From: Delphinapterus leucas
Lineage: Eukaryota; Chordata; Mammalia; Artiodactyla; Monodontidae
Reading direction: 5' to 3'
DNA length: 64,000 nt
NCBI RefSeq assembly: GCF_002288925.2
Contig: NW_022097999.1
Coordinates: forward strand, 15,970,654-16,034,653
Shown: piece by piece, positions 55,160-64,000 of the stretch
Position numbering within the stretch: the stretch's first letter is position 1
Layout: every line of letters begins with the position of its first letter
Translations under genes and position numbers: made by a program
The notes under the pieces: generated by a model
Database searches by the model: none
The model's input: the letters and a program-made list of their open reading frames with translations, nothing else
What the model was told of the DNA's origin: nothing

Positions 55160-55572
55160 CCATCCTACGCGGGGGGCAGGTCCTTGTCTGCCTGAGTATT
55201 CAACATGATCTCATTCCCTGGGCCATGTGACTAGCTGGGGTAAAGGCATGTGACATCATTCTGGCCAATGAAATGTTCAGGGATATCTGACAGGGGGCTT
55301 CTGAGAAGGTTTTCTTTGTGTCTAAAAAGAGACACCAGTCTGGAGCCTACCTGGAGCTACTGCAAGCATCTTGGCACCAGGAGGAGAGCCAGGCCAAAAG
55401 GAGGAGTCGATTGCCTGAGGATGGTAGAAAGGAAAGATGGAGGCTATCTGGACCCTGGATGCCATCCCTGAGCCGCTGGGTTAACCAACCCTAGACTTCT
55501 TGTGATGACAGGAAACACTCCTTCCTGGTTAACCACTGTATATTGAGTCTCCTGTTACTTGCAACTGAAAAC
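55160..55572 (+). mobile_element. MaLR/ERVL-type LTR remnant
   Basis: 'gccatgtgactagctggggt', 'ggccaatgaaatgttcaggg', 'ctgagccgctgggttaacca' and 'ctcctgttacttgcaactga' follow an MLT1-like LTR. Confidence 0.6.
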
Positions 55573-55659
55573 ATGCTTCTTATCATTTAACCCTCACCCA
55601 GTGAGGCAAGGATCCAAATGGCAGACTCAGATTCTGAGGATGAATAGGAGTTAAGCCCC

Positions 55660-55905
55660 AACAAGACTGTTCCAGGCAGACAGAGTTGCATGTACCTGCC
55701 CATGATTTGTTTTATGACTTAGGAGAAGTTGAATTTAGCTGGTGTGGCGAGTGCTAAGAGATGAGAATGGAGACTGGATGAGGCTGGCATGAAGGCTTTT
55801 GTGGACCATCATCAAAAGCTTGAACTGTATCCCGAGGACCTTGGGGAGCCATCAAAGGTCTGAAAACGGATTGACATGGTGATCTTTGCACTAGCCACCA
55901 TGGGC
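55660..55905 (-). mobile_element. L2 LINE 3' region
   Basis: 'ccatcaaaggtctgaaaacg', 'gactgttccaggcagacaga' is reversed L2. Confidence 0.55.
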
Positions 55906-56139
55906 AGGAGGGATTGGAGGGCTGAGTGGAAGCAGTGGGACCAGCTGGAAAGCTGCTCTCACCCACTTTTTGCCTTGAATTTCCCTGGCTTCCTCCTCAG
56001 GGTGGTGGTGGCCTCTCTCACCTTCTGTGCTCCAGTTCCAGGAAAATATCTTGACAACTCTGAAAGATTGATGATACCTACTATGGGCCAGGCTCTGCCA
56101 GGAGACCCAACCCAAAGGGAGCAAATTTGGACACCTGCT

Positions 56140-56475
56140 GCAACATGGATAAACCCTGAAGATAGCATGCTGAGTGAAATGAGCCAGCCACAAAATGACA
56201 AATGCGATGTGATTCCTCTGAGGTTCCTAGAGTAGCTGAATTCATAGATACAGAAAGTGGGACAGTGGTTGCTAGGGGCCGGGGGTGAGGGAGGGATGGG
56301 AAGTTAGTGTGTAATAGTTCCAGTTCCAGTTTGGGAAAATGAAAAGCTCTGGAGACAGTTGATGGTGACGGATGCGCACTGTGAATGTACTTAATGCCAG
56401 TGAACAGTCCACTTCGATGGTTAGAAGGGTGACTCGGGCTATGTATATCTAACCACAGTAAAACAAAATTTAAGG
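56140..56475 (+). mobile_element. LINE-1 3' UTR (L1M type)
   Basis: 'gctgagtgaaatgagccagc', 'gggacagtggttgctagggg', 'ctgtgaatgtacttaatgcc', 'gaacagtccacttcgatggt' is the same 3' UTR layout as the 16.3-kb LINE-1. Confidence 0.8.
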
Positions 56476-56654
56476 CAAACAGAGTGGGCTAAATCCAGTA
56501 CCAATGGCTACAGCATAAAATGTGACAGTCAGGGAAGAAAGAAAAGTTTCCAATGAGAAAAATACCAACCAGGTAAAGGGAAGAGTGGGCAATAAGTGCA
56601 GATTTTGAGAGAAGTGAAGAGATAGTTCAACAGAAAGTGATGTGGGGAGGGTGA

Positions 56655-56878
56655 ACTCATGCTGATTGAACAGTAACTACACACCAGGCTCTGGGCTGTT
56701 TCCACACCCTGGATGTTATCTCAGGGATTCCTCCCCAAGACATTTCAGCTCTTTTTTATTCCTACTTTACAGATGAGGAAACAGAAGCTCAGAGATTTGA
56801 CGTGGCTTTCCCACTGTCCCACTGTGAACAGACAGGGTTCTTGGCATTGGAACTCAGGTGTGTGTGACGCAGAAGGCA
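56655..56878 (-). mobile_element. MIR SINE
   Basis: 'acagatgaggaaacagaagc', 'tggcattggaactcaggtg' is reversed MIR. Confidence 0.75.
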
Positions 56879-56879
56879 T

Positions 56880-57060
56880 GCCTGGGCCTGGGGGAGCTAG
56901 TGGTCCAGCTAGGTTAGAACACATTGCTGATGTAGGAAGTAATGGAGATGTGGCTGAAAAGGTAGGTTAAGGGCCTTGAATGCCAGAGTAGGTGTCTGTA
57001 CTGAATTCAGTAGACGATTTAGGAACAATTGAAGGTTTGGATCCAGAAAGCTGCATTAAA
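56880..57060 (-). mobile_element. L2 LINE fragment
   Basis: 'taagggccttgaatgccaga' with 'gtgtctgtactgaattcag' is reversed L2. Confidence 0.5.
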
Positions 57061-57840
57061 TTAATTAGGACTCGACTCTTTGGGTTAAGCACTGATCTTT
57101 CCTATTTAATGCAGGTGCTGGCTGAAAAGATAACCTTTTGAAGTACTGGCACCCGCCAATCTGTTGCTATGAAGGAACTTATTTAGAAGGCCCTAGCAGA
57201 GAGAGTTATCTTGAGGGGTTTAGCCAGCGGCTGCTTTAAGTTTCATCTACAGCATCAGTACCCTCCTCTCCACCACCTGTGTGTGTCCTCCAGTATTTGT
57301 TTCTCTTGACAAGCAAAGCAGGTCCAGTGAAGCACCAGCCCATGGGTCAGGGTGAGGCCTGGCCTCACAACCACAGGGTGATGCTAAAAGGGAGGAGAGG
57401 GCCAAGAGAAGTTGTAGGATCCAGCTCGGCTTACTGCACTGAGGTCTGGCTTGGGTTAGGACAGTTCAGAGCAGACTTTTGGGTTGACAACCCCTGACCT
57501 CTGGCAAAGCCTGCTGAGACAAGTCAGGTGTGAACAAGGGACTTACTAACACCATCCATCAACGTTAGCTCAGGCAGGACTCATGCACACAAAAGGTATC
57601 TCAATGCTGTCCTTACAGCCCACACTACCTTCCCACCCAGACACACACCGGACTTACCTGACAGCAGCTCCTGACTTGGAAATGGCTCACTGGAGATATA
57701 ACACCCTTCCCTTTGGTAGTGACCCAAGGAGAGCCACAGGATCGATAACCTGAGCCAGAGATGATGCCAAATACTACCTCTAAGCTAGAAGTGTGTCTGG
57801 GCATTGTGGGACCTACCAGATCACTTACTTCCTTTTAAAA
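57061..57840. other. No recognised feature
   Basis: Repeat-free as far as can be seen; no exon recognised. Confidence 0.4.
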
Positions 57841-57844
57841 AATT

Positions 57845-58298
57845 ACTTCTGTGCACCCCAGCATTCACAGCATGACTACTTACAATAGCCAAGACAGGGA
57901 AACAACCTAAGTGATAAATGGATCAACAGATGAATGGATAAAGAAGATGTGGTACATATATACAACAGAATACTACTCAGCCGTAGAAAACAATGAAGTA
58001 ATGCCATTTGCAGCAACACGGATGGACCTAGAGATTATCATGCTAAGTGAAGTAAGTCAGACAGAAAGACAAATATCATACACTATCACTTACATGTGGA
58101 ATCTAAAATATGATACAAATGAACTTATTTACAAAACAGAAACAGACTCACAGACATAGAAAACAAATTTATGGTTACCAAAGGAGAATTGGGCTGGGGA
58201 GAGAGATAAATTGGGAGTTTGGGATTAGCAGATACAAACTACTATATATAAAATAGATAAACAGCAAGGTTCTACTGTATAGCATGGGGAACAGTCTA
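57845..58298 (+). pseudogene. LINE-1 ORF2 C-terminus and 3' UTR
   Basis: An 82-codon frame (57,911-58,159) reads 'MWYIYTTEYYSAVENNEVMP', 'FAATRMDLEIIMLSEVSQTE', the conserved C-terminal end of the LINE-1 ORF2 protein, followed by 3' UTR text 'ggttctactgtatagcatgg'. The UTR stops at about 58,298, before the poly-A, where minus-strand LINE-1 starts. Confidence 0.88.
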
Positions 58299-59480
58299 AA
58301 TGGCTGCTTTGAAAGTAATCCTTATTTTCTCCTTGGCTGCTTTTAATAAACTTTTCTCTTTTTCAATGGCCTTCTGCAGTTTCACTATGATATGTCTAAA
58401 TAGAGATTTCTTTTCATTTATCTTGCTTGAGATTATTTGGACTTTTTGGATCTGTAGATTGGTATCTTCCTTCAGTTCTGAAAAATTCTCAGCCATTCTC
58501 TCTTCAAATATTGCCTCCTACTCTTTCTCTTTTTCTTACATTTTATCTCTGATGAAATATACATTAGATCTTCCAACTGCACCCTTTAATATCTCTTATC
58601 ATTACTTCTATATTTTTCATCTTTCCTTGCTAAAGTCTTCATATTTTCTTCTGACTTATCTTGAGTTCACAAATTCCCTATTCTGATGTGGCTAATCTAC
58701 AATTAAACTATTCATTGAGTTAATCAATTGTAGTTCCTGTATTTTCTCCTTTCTAAAAATTCTATTTGGTTCCTTTTCAAATATTCTATAATACTTTTAT
58801 AGTTTCTTATTTCTTACACAGATTTTCAACTCACATTTCATTTCTTTAAACACAGTAAGCATCACTATTTTATTCTCTGGGTCTAATGATATCAACATCT
58901 CAAGTCTTTGGGAGGTCTCTTTCTGTTGGTTCTCACTCACTGTTTCATATTTCCTTATGCAATGGGTTATCTTGGCATGCTAGACATTGTATATGAAAAA
59001 TTAATTGTAGAAATAATTTGAGAACAGTATGGCAGTGCTCTTCGTCATAAAAGATTTTCCTTCAGAAAATATTTTTGTTTACTTCCGCCAGGCACCTGGA
59101 GGTATGAACAGTCTGAGATTACCCTAATTGAGTTCAAGGATTGAGATTTCCTGGGCTACCCAGTCAAGCAAATCTGAGTTGCAAATCTGCTCAAGGACTG
59201 GTTTACTTCTGCTCACCCTTATCCTGAAGTTATAGATATTTGAGGTTCCAACTTGAAGGAAAAGAGTTACCAGTTTTGTAAGTGATTCTGCTAGATTAGC
59301 AAATGACCTCATTGTGAAGACAGTTTTGAGCGCTGGGCTTACTTCTTTGAGTTTTCACCTTCTAGATTTAGGCTCAATACTTCGTCATTATCTTGTCAAC
59401 TTTTTAATGCTTTTAACAAATTAATTTATATTTCACCCAGCTTTTTAAGTTGCCACCAGTAGAAGGATTTATCCAAACTA
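58299..59480 (-). mobile_element. LINE-1 5' UTR and ORF1 remnant
   Basis: The minus frame at 58,296-58,496 contains 'NLQIQKVQ', 'RHIIVKLQKAIEKEK' and 'LLKAAKEK', the centre of the LINE-1 ORF1 RNA-binding domain. To its right (5' on this strand), 58,700-59,480 matches old LINE-1 5' sequence I know in this orientation ('tctatttggttccttttcaa', 'atcaacatctcaagtctttg'). The right-hand limit is approximate. Confidence 0.65.
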
Positions 59481-59799
59481 TTTAGCTTGCCATTAACAGA
59501 AATGGAAGTTTATCTGTATTCTCATAAGTTTTAGAGGTAGGTGTCTACAAGCCAAGGAACTCCAAGGATTCCTGGAAGTCACCAGAAACTAGGAGAGAGG
59601 CATGGAATGGATTCTCCCTCAGAGTCTTCAGAAGGAACCTATCCTGCCAACGTATTAATTTCTAGCAGCTGAGGACTCCACTACAGCTGGCTACCACAAG
59701 AAGTCAGCCCATCAGTGTGATTCTTGCTCTAAATTCAAAGCTGTGTATCTTGAGTTATAAATCTCCTCCTCTTTTTGCCTTTTGGAATCTCTTAGTGGC

Positions 59800-59950
59800 C
59801 ACTGCACAAATATGTATGGAACACCTACCACTTGCTAGGCATTGTTCTCAGTGCCAGGGACACCACAGTGAACAATGGAAACACAAATCTCTACTTCATG
59901 GAGCTTTCATTCTAGTGAATATCAGTTCAATATCTTGGTACTTAAGGTCC
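59800..59950 (-). mobile_element. L2 LINE tail
   Basis: 'aacacctaccacttgctagg', 'cattgttctcagtgccaggg', 'tggagctttcattctagtga' is reversed L2. Confidence 0.75.
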
Positions 59951-60405
59951 TTCAAATCCCCCATGTTATAATGATCCTATACATTCCCCTGGAGGAAAAC
60001 TAAGACAGAAAGTTCTGAGGTGGGAGTTTGCATTTAATAAATGAAGAAATAGAGAATGTTATGACATTGCCTAATTCAAGTGAAACACCGGGGAGTGAAT
60101 TATCCTTAGGACCTCATTCTTTAAGTGAGGATTCAAGAACAGCTCTCTCAACACTCACTGAAACCACTCCAATGCTCCTCCACATTTTTCCTTTCATCAG
60201 ATGTTTCTCTTTTCTTTCCTGATCTGGGAGTCCCCTTTCATATCAACTGCAATCAAATTGCCCTACTCCAGTCCACTGCAGGGGTTGAAGGCAGACCAAA
60301 GTAATATTTTAGAATATTAATAACAGGTGAATGGTATTTGATTAAGCATTATTGTTTTGCAAACTATGATTACATATACTGAAGTTTCTTTTCTAGCATA
60401 TATAT
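59951..60405. other. Mostly unannotated
   Basis: A worn MIR trace may lie at 60,030-60,105 ('aataaatgaagaaatagaga'). Otherwise nothing recognised. Confidence 0.35.
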
Positions 60406-60409
60406 CAAA

Positions 60410-60633
60410 ACCAACCAAGGGGGCTTCCCTGGTGGCGCAGTGGTTGAGAGTCTGCCTGCCGATGCAGGGGACACGGGTTCGTGCCCCGGTCCGGGAAGAT
60501 CCCACATGCCGCGGAGTGGCTGGGCCCGTGAGCCATGGCCACCGAGCCTGCGCGTCCGGAGCCTGTGCTCCGCAACGGGAGAGGCCACAACTGTGAGAGG
60601 CCCGCGTACCACAAAAAAAAAAAACAACCAAGG
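60410..60633 (+). mobile_element. CHR SINE, long GC-rich form
   Basis: Complete copy from 60,421 with head, B-box and poly-A. Target duplication accaaccaagg / aacaaccaagg at both ends. Near-consensus, so young. Confidence 0.96.
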
Positions 60634-60876
60634 AACAAGGCATCTACGTTTATTTTTAAAAACTTCCATGATATATGCATATGGAATCCATAAATGGAAC
60701 ACTCACACATTAAACCTACCACTCAGAATCATTTTGTGCACAGAACATGTACTACAATTACTTAGTGCCTGGGATAAATAGTGTTGGATTATCTCGCAAA
60801 ATCTGTGTCCACACCCATATATTTGGCACTAATTGTGTCTCATTCCAGGTCACACTGTGTAGTCTTTTCTCTAAGA

Positions 60877-61025
60877 CACTGGGTCTCAAAGTCCAGTGTC
60901 ATCAACATCAGTTTGTGTGGGTGGGTGCTTATAAAAGATAAAAATTCTGCTTAGAGGTTGTGATTTAGCATTATTGAGGTGTCTGCATTTAACCAGCTCC
61001 CAAAGTGATTCTGATGCAGAGAAGC
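60877..61025 (+). mobile_element. MER5A hAT element
   Basis: 'cactgggtctcaaagtccag', 'atttaaccagctcccaaagt', 'gattctgatgcagagaagcc' follow MER5A; 3' end worn. Confidence 0.65.
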
Positions 61026-61715
61026 CCTGCTCCTGGCTGTTCTCCACAAGTTCTGGCTTGTTGCTTGGGTCACATGGGACCTTTTCCTTTTAATTTATAT
61101 TCAGCCTGTACTTGGGATTATTGGTAAGCCTAATACAGAAACTCTCTACTTGTGCCTGTCAGTGACAGCAAATCACCTGTATCCCAGGGTATACTCCTAA
61201 TCTTCTGGGTTTAGCCCTGACACCTAATATTACCAGGTGGGTCCAGACTTCCTGGGAGGTGTGAGATTATCTGCCCAGAAGGGTCTCTTCTGGTCACCTG
61301 CATGACTGCACAGCCAAATCTAGCTGTCAGTTTGAGATGGGTTCTAAGGCCACTCCTGGTGTCAGTGTGAATCACCAGAAACACCTTAATCATACAAATT
61401 TCAAAAACAAGTATTAGGAATATAAATGACTTCATTTTCCTGAGAACTAGTTACTACCCAGAGTCCTTCTGCATGGGTTTCTAGAAATCCAGAGCTATTT
61501 CCATGGAGCTGGGAACATGAACACTGAGGTGAAGGGCAGTGGGAGACACAAGTCACAAAGGTAGAATAAGCCTAGGTTTTAGCTCTGTTACTTGCCTGGT
61601 GTGGGATTTTGGAAACAGGCCCATTTTTTCTCTGAATCGTCAAGAATACCTTCATTCTTTACAGCTGAGGGTGCTCTGTTGCAAAACTCTGGGGTAAAGT
61701 CAATGAAAGAGTGGG
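61026..61715. other. No recognised feature
   Basis: Nothing recognised. Confidence 0.4.
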
Positions 61716-61716
61716 T

Positions 61717-61954
61717 AAGAAAGTAAAGGGCGGGCTTCCCTGGTGGCGCAGTGGTTGAGAGTCGGCCTGCCGATGCAGGGGACGCGGGTTCGTGCCCCGG
61801 TCCGGGAAGATCCCACATGCCGTGGAGCGGCTGGGCCCATGAGCCATGGCCACTGAGCCTGCGTGTCCGGAGCCTGTGCTCCGCAACAGGAGAGGCCACA
61901 ACAGTGAGAGGCCCGCGTACCACAAAAAAAAAAAAAAGAAAAGAAAGTAAAGGG
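61717..61954 (+). mobile_element. CHR SINE, long GC-rich form
   Basis: Complete copy from 61,732, bracketed by a perfect 14-bp duplication aagaaagtaaaggg ending at 61,730 and at 61,954. Confidence 0.97.
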
Positions 61955-61959
61955 CTACA

Positions 61960-62215
61960 GTCATTCATACATTCAACAAGTACTTATTGAGTACCTACTA
62001 TGTGTCAGGTTGGCTCAGGAGATAAAATGGCAACAAAAGCAGACATGATGTCTGTTTTCATGGGTCTCAGAGTCTACCAGGATAGACAGACACGAACTAA
62101 CTAATCAAATAAATAACTATGAAGTTGCAACAGTGATCAGTGCTAAGAAGCAGAGGGTCAATGGTCAAAGTCATGGACCATTGGGCAGGGAGCTAACTGT
62201 CAAGGAGCACTGGTG
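61960..62215 (-). mobile_element. L2 LINE 3' region
   Basis: 'cattcatacattcaacaagt', 'gagtacctactatgtgtcag', 'gatcagtgctaagaagcaga' is reversed L2. Confidence 0.8.
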
Positions 62216-62384
62216 AGGGCTGTGACCCAGAGCTGCTATTTGGGGGTCTGGACCTTGCACTCTGCCATCAGCGTGACATCCCTCATGCTGGTCCCTCTTT
62301 CCATCCTCAATGTATCAAAACCCTTCCTACTGTATGCTCATTAATTTATCTGTCTCACTCTCATGATATGGATAAGGGGGCAAT

Positions 62385-62628
62385 ATGGTGCAATGGTCAG
62401 AATGCAGGCTCTGGAGCAAACGGACCTGCTTTTAAATCCTGGATCCACTGCATGTTGCCTCTGTGACTCTGGGCACGATGCTTTATCTCTCGGTTTCCTC
62501 TTCTGTGAACTAAGAAAACAATATTACTTACCTCACAGAATCAGTATGGTGAATTAATACATGTCAAAGTAGTAAAACAGTACCTGGCACATAGTCAGTG
62601 GGGAATAAATATCTGCTATTAGTGTAAC
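62385..62628 (+). mobile_element. MIR SINE, nearly full length
   Basis: 'aatgcaggctctggagcaaa', 'ctcggtttcctcttctgtga', 'acctggcacatagtcagtgg' is forward MIR with both ends. Confidence 0.9.
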
Positions 62629-62829
62629 TGGTGCTCTGAGCACTTTATATGTAGCAGCTCATTGACTTCTTGCAAAAAACCCATAACAGTTACTGCTAAT
62701 TACGCTTTAGATAAGGGCTCAAGCATTCATTCAAAAATATGTTAGGTACTGTGCTAGGAGCTAGGATTGGCAGCGAGCAAAACAAACACAGGCCCTGCTC
62801 CTAGACACAGGAAGACAGTTAAGATACTA

Positions 62830-64000
62830 CTGGGCTCCCATTGACTAAGTCTGGGACAATTTGAACCTCCGTATAAATAATGACAGCAACAATTATAAGG
62901 GGTTGAATAGAACAGGAATTTATGAGTCCATACTGGTATGAATAAATAAATGGGGGCAGTGGTGGAATTATCTGCTATGTTAGAATGCCAACTAGGACTT
63001 CCCTGATGGTGCAGTGGGCACAGGTTCGATCCCAGGTCCTGGAAGATCCTACATTCCATGGAGCAGCTAAGCCCGTGTGCCACGACTACTGAGCCCACAC
63101 ACCGCAACTACTGAAGCCTGAGCACCTAGAACCCATGCTCTGCAATGAGAGAAGCCACTGCAGTGAGAAGCCTGTGCGTCACAACAAAGAGTAGCCCCCG
63201 CTCACTGCAACTAGAGAAAGTCCACGCGGAGCAATGAAGACCCAATGCAGCCAAAAAACAAAAAAAGAATGCCAACTAATGAATGTAGAAGAAATGATGG
63301 AGTTTTAGAAAAAAACGAGTTGGCAAATATCATAGCAATAACTGACTCAGGCAGGAATTATCAATGGATGCTAAAACCACTGGGTGAGAGTTTGACAAGG
63401 AATGGAATTTTACATACTCTCAAAATACTTGTTAATAACAGTGAGGAAAACCATGTCTTTATAACAAAAAAACCCTGATAGACAGCACCTTAACCAAGTG
63501 ATTAAAGTTAACATCACCAGTGATGGGACAAACTCACATCATGTACCTCCTGATATGATGCACTGAGAAGGAAGCAACATTGCTTCTGTAGTATCTCTCC
63601 TAAATATTCATGACGTGAATTTAATCATGAAGAAACAGCAGAGAAACTCAAATTTAGGGACATTCTACAAAATAACTGCTTGGTACTCCTCAAAGATGTT
63701 AAGATCACAAAAGATAAAGGTTCCAGATAAGAAACCTGACAGCTAATTGCAACATGCGATCCTGGATAGGCTCTTGAACTAGAAAAAAAATTTTTTTGGC
63801 CATGAAGGACATTACTGGGACAACTGGAAAAATATGAATGTCTATGGGTTACATCATAGTATTATAGTTATATTAACTTCCTGATTTCAATAACTGCACT
63901 GTGGAAATGAAAGACAATGTCCTTGTTTTTAGGAATACACATGAAGGGGTACTAAGGGTAAAGAAGCTTCATATATGCAACTATCTCTCAGATGGTCCAG
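62830..64000 (+). mobile_element. Old LINE-1 3' region running off the window
   Basis: 'gagggacattctacaaaata'-type text (here 'gggacattctacaaaataac'), 'tgcgatcctggataggctct', 'ggacattactgggacaactg' and 'tgtccttgtttttaggaata' follow a 3' region of old LINE elements (L1M/HAL1-like). A CHR SINE splits it at 62,995. The element continues beyond the window end. Confidence 0.6.
62982..63278 (+). mobile_element. CHR SINE, long form, head deleted internally
   Basis: The element (62,995-63,265) has a perfect 13-bp duplication agaatgccaacta at 62,982-62,994 and 63,266-63,278. The head reads 'aggacttccctgatggtgca' and then jumps from 'gtggg' to 'cacaggttcgat', lacking the ~27 bases other copies have between ('ttaagaatccgcctgcc'-type text). 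The tail has the 'gcaactagagaaagtccacg' blocks of the long form. Confidence 0.95.

Noticed and set aside
60421..60500. tRNA-like heads of CHR and MIR elements
   Set aside because: The A/B-box-like parts come from tRNA-derived SINE promoters; no cloverleaf or mature tRNA gene is formed.

Overview
The window is mammalian nuclear DNA, almost certainly from a cetacean. The main evidence is a set of tRNA-derived SINEs of the CHR type, found in whales, dolphins and hippos. Seven sequences (two of them on either side of an assembly gap) belong to the long, GC-rich form that starts 'gggcttccctggtggcgcag' and ends in a poly-A tail. Two are a shorter form ('ggacttccctgg...tccagtggttaagactc') and three are a long form with repeated 'gttgtggc' blocks. 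A recent LINE-1 3' end shared with cetartiodactyls (about 54,400-54,650), and many old mammalian repeats (MIR, L2, MaLR/MLT1 LTRs, MER5A/MER3 hAT and Tigger elements), fit this. Family names come from recognising consensus sequences, not from a database search.

Layout. 1-9,880: GC-rich DNA with L2 and MIR pieces and a small CpG island (about 480-690). 9,880-16,700: one old, nearly full-length LINE-1 on the plus strand. It is cut by an MLT1-type LTR, by a CHR SINE that contains the 100-N assembly gap, and by a second SINE in its 3' UTR; it also carries a 108-bp inverted copy of its own sequence. 16,700-50,000: GC-rich, MIR/L2-rich DNA with five CHR SINEs, three MER5A-like elements (one with its core triplicated), a Tigger element inside a MIR, an LTR inside an L2, four CA arrays and a diverged inverted pair at 44.1/46.7 kb. 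50,000-64,000: more AT-rich, with LTR fragments, LINE-1 pieces of several ages and four CHR SINEs, ending inside a further LINE-1 3' region.

No confident protein-coding exon, structural RNA gene or CRISPR array is visible. The longest open frames either overlap repeats or show no recognisable domain. The only coding sequence that can be identified is decayed LINE-1 ORF1/ORF2. The window therefore reads as intergenic or large-intron DNA. The most unusual signals are structural: the inverted copy within the LINE-1, the duplicated SINE at the gap, the 64-bp triplication and the inverted pair. No new biological system could be supported. Two short exon candidates and two possible regulatory segments are listed at low confidence.
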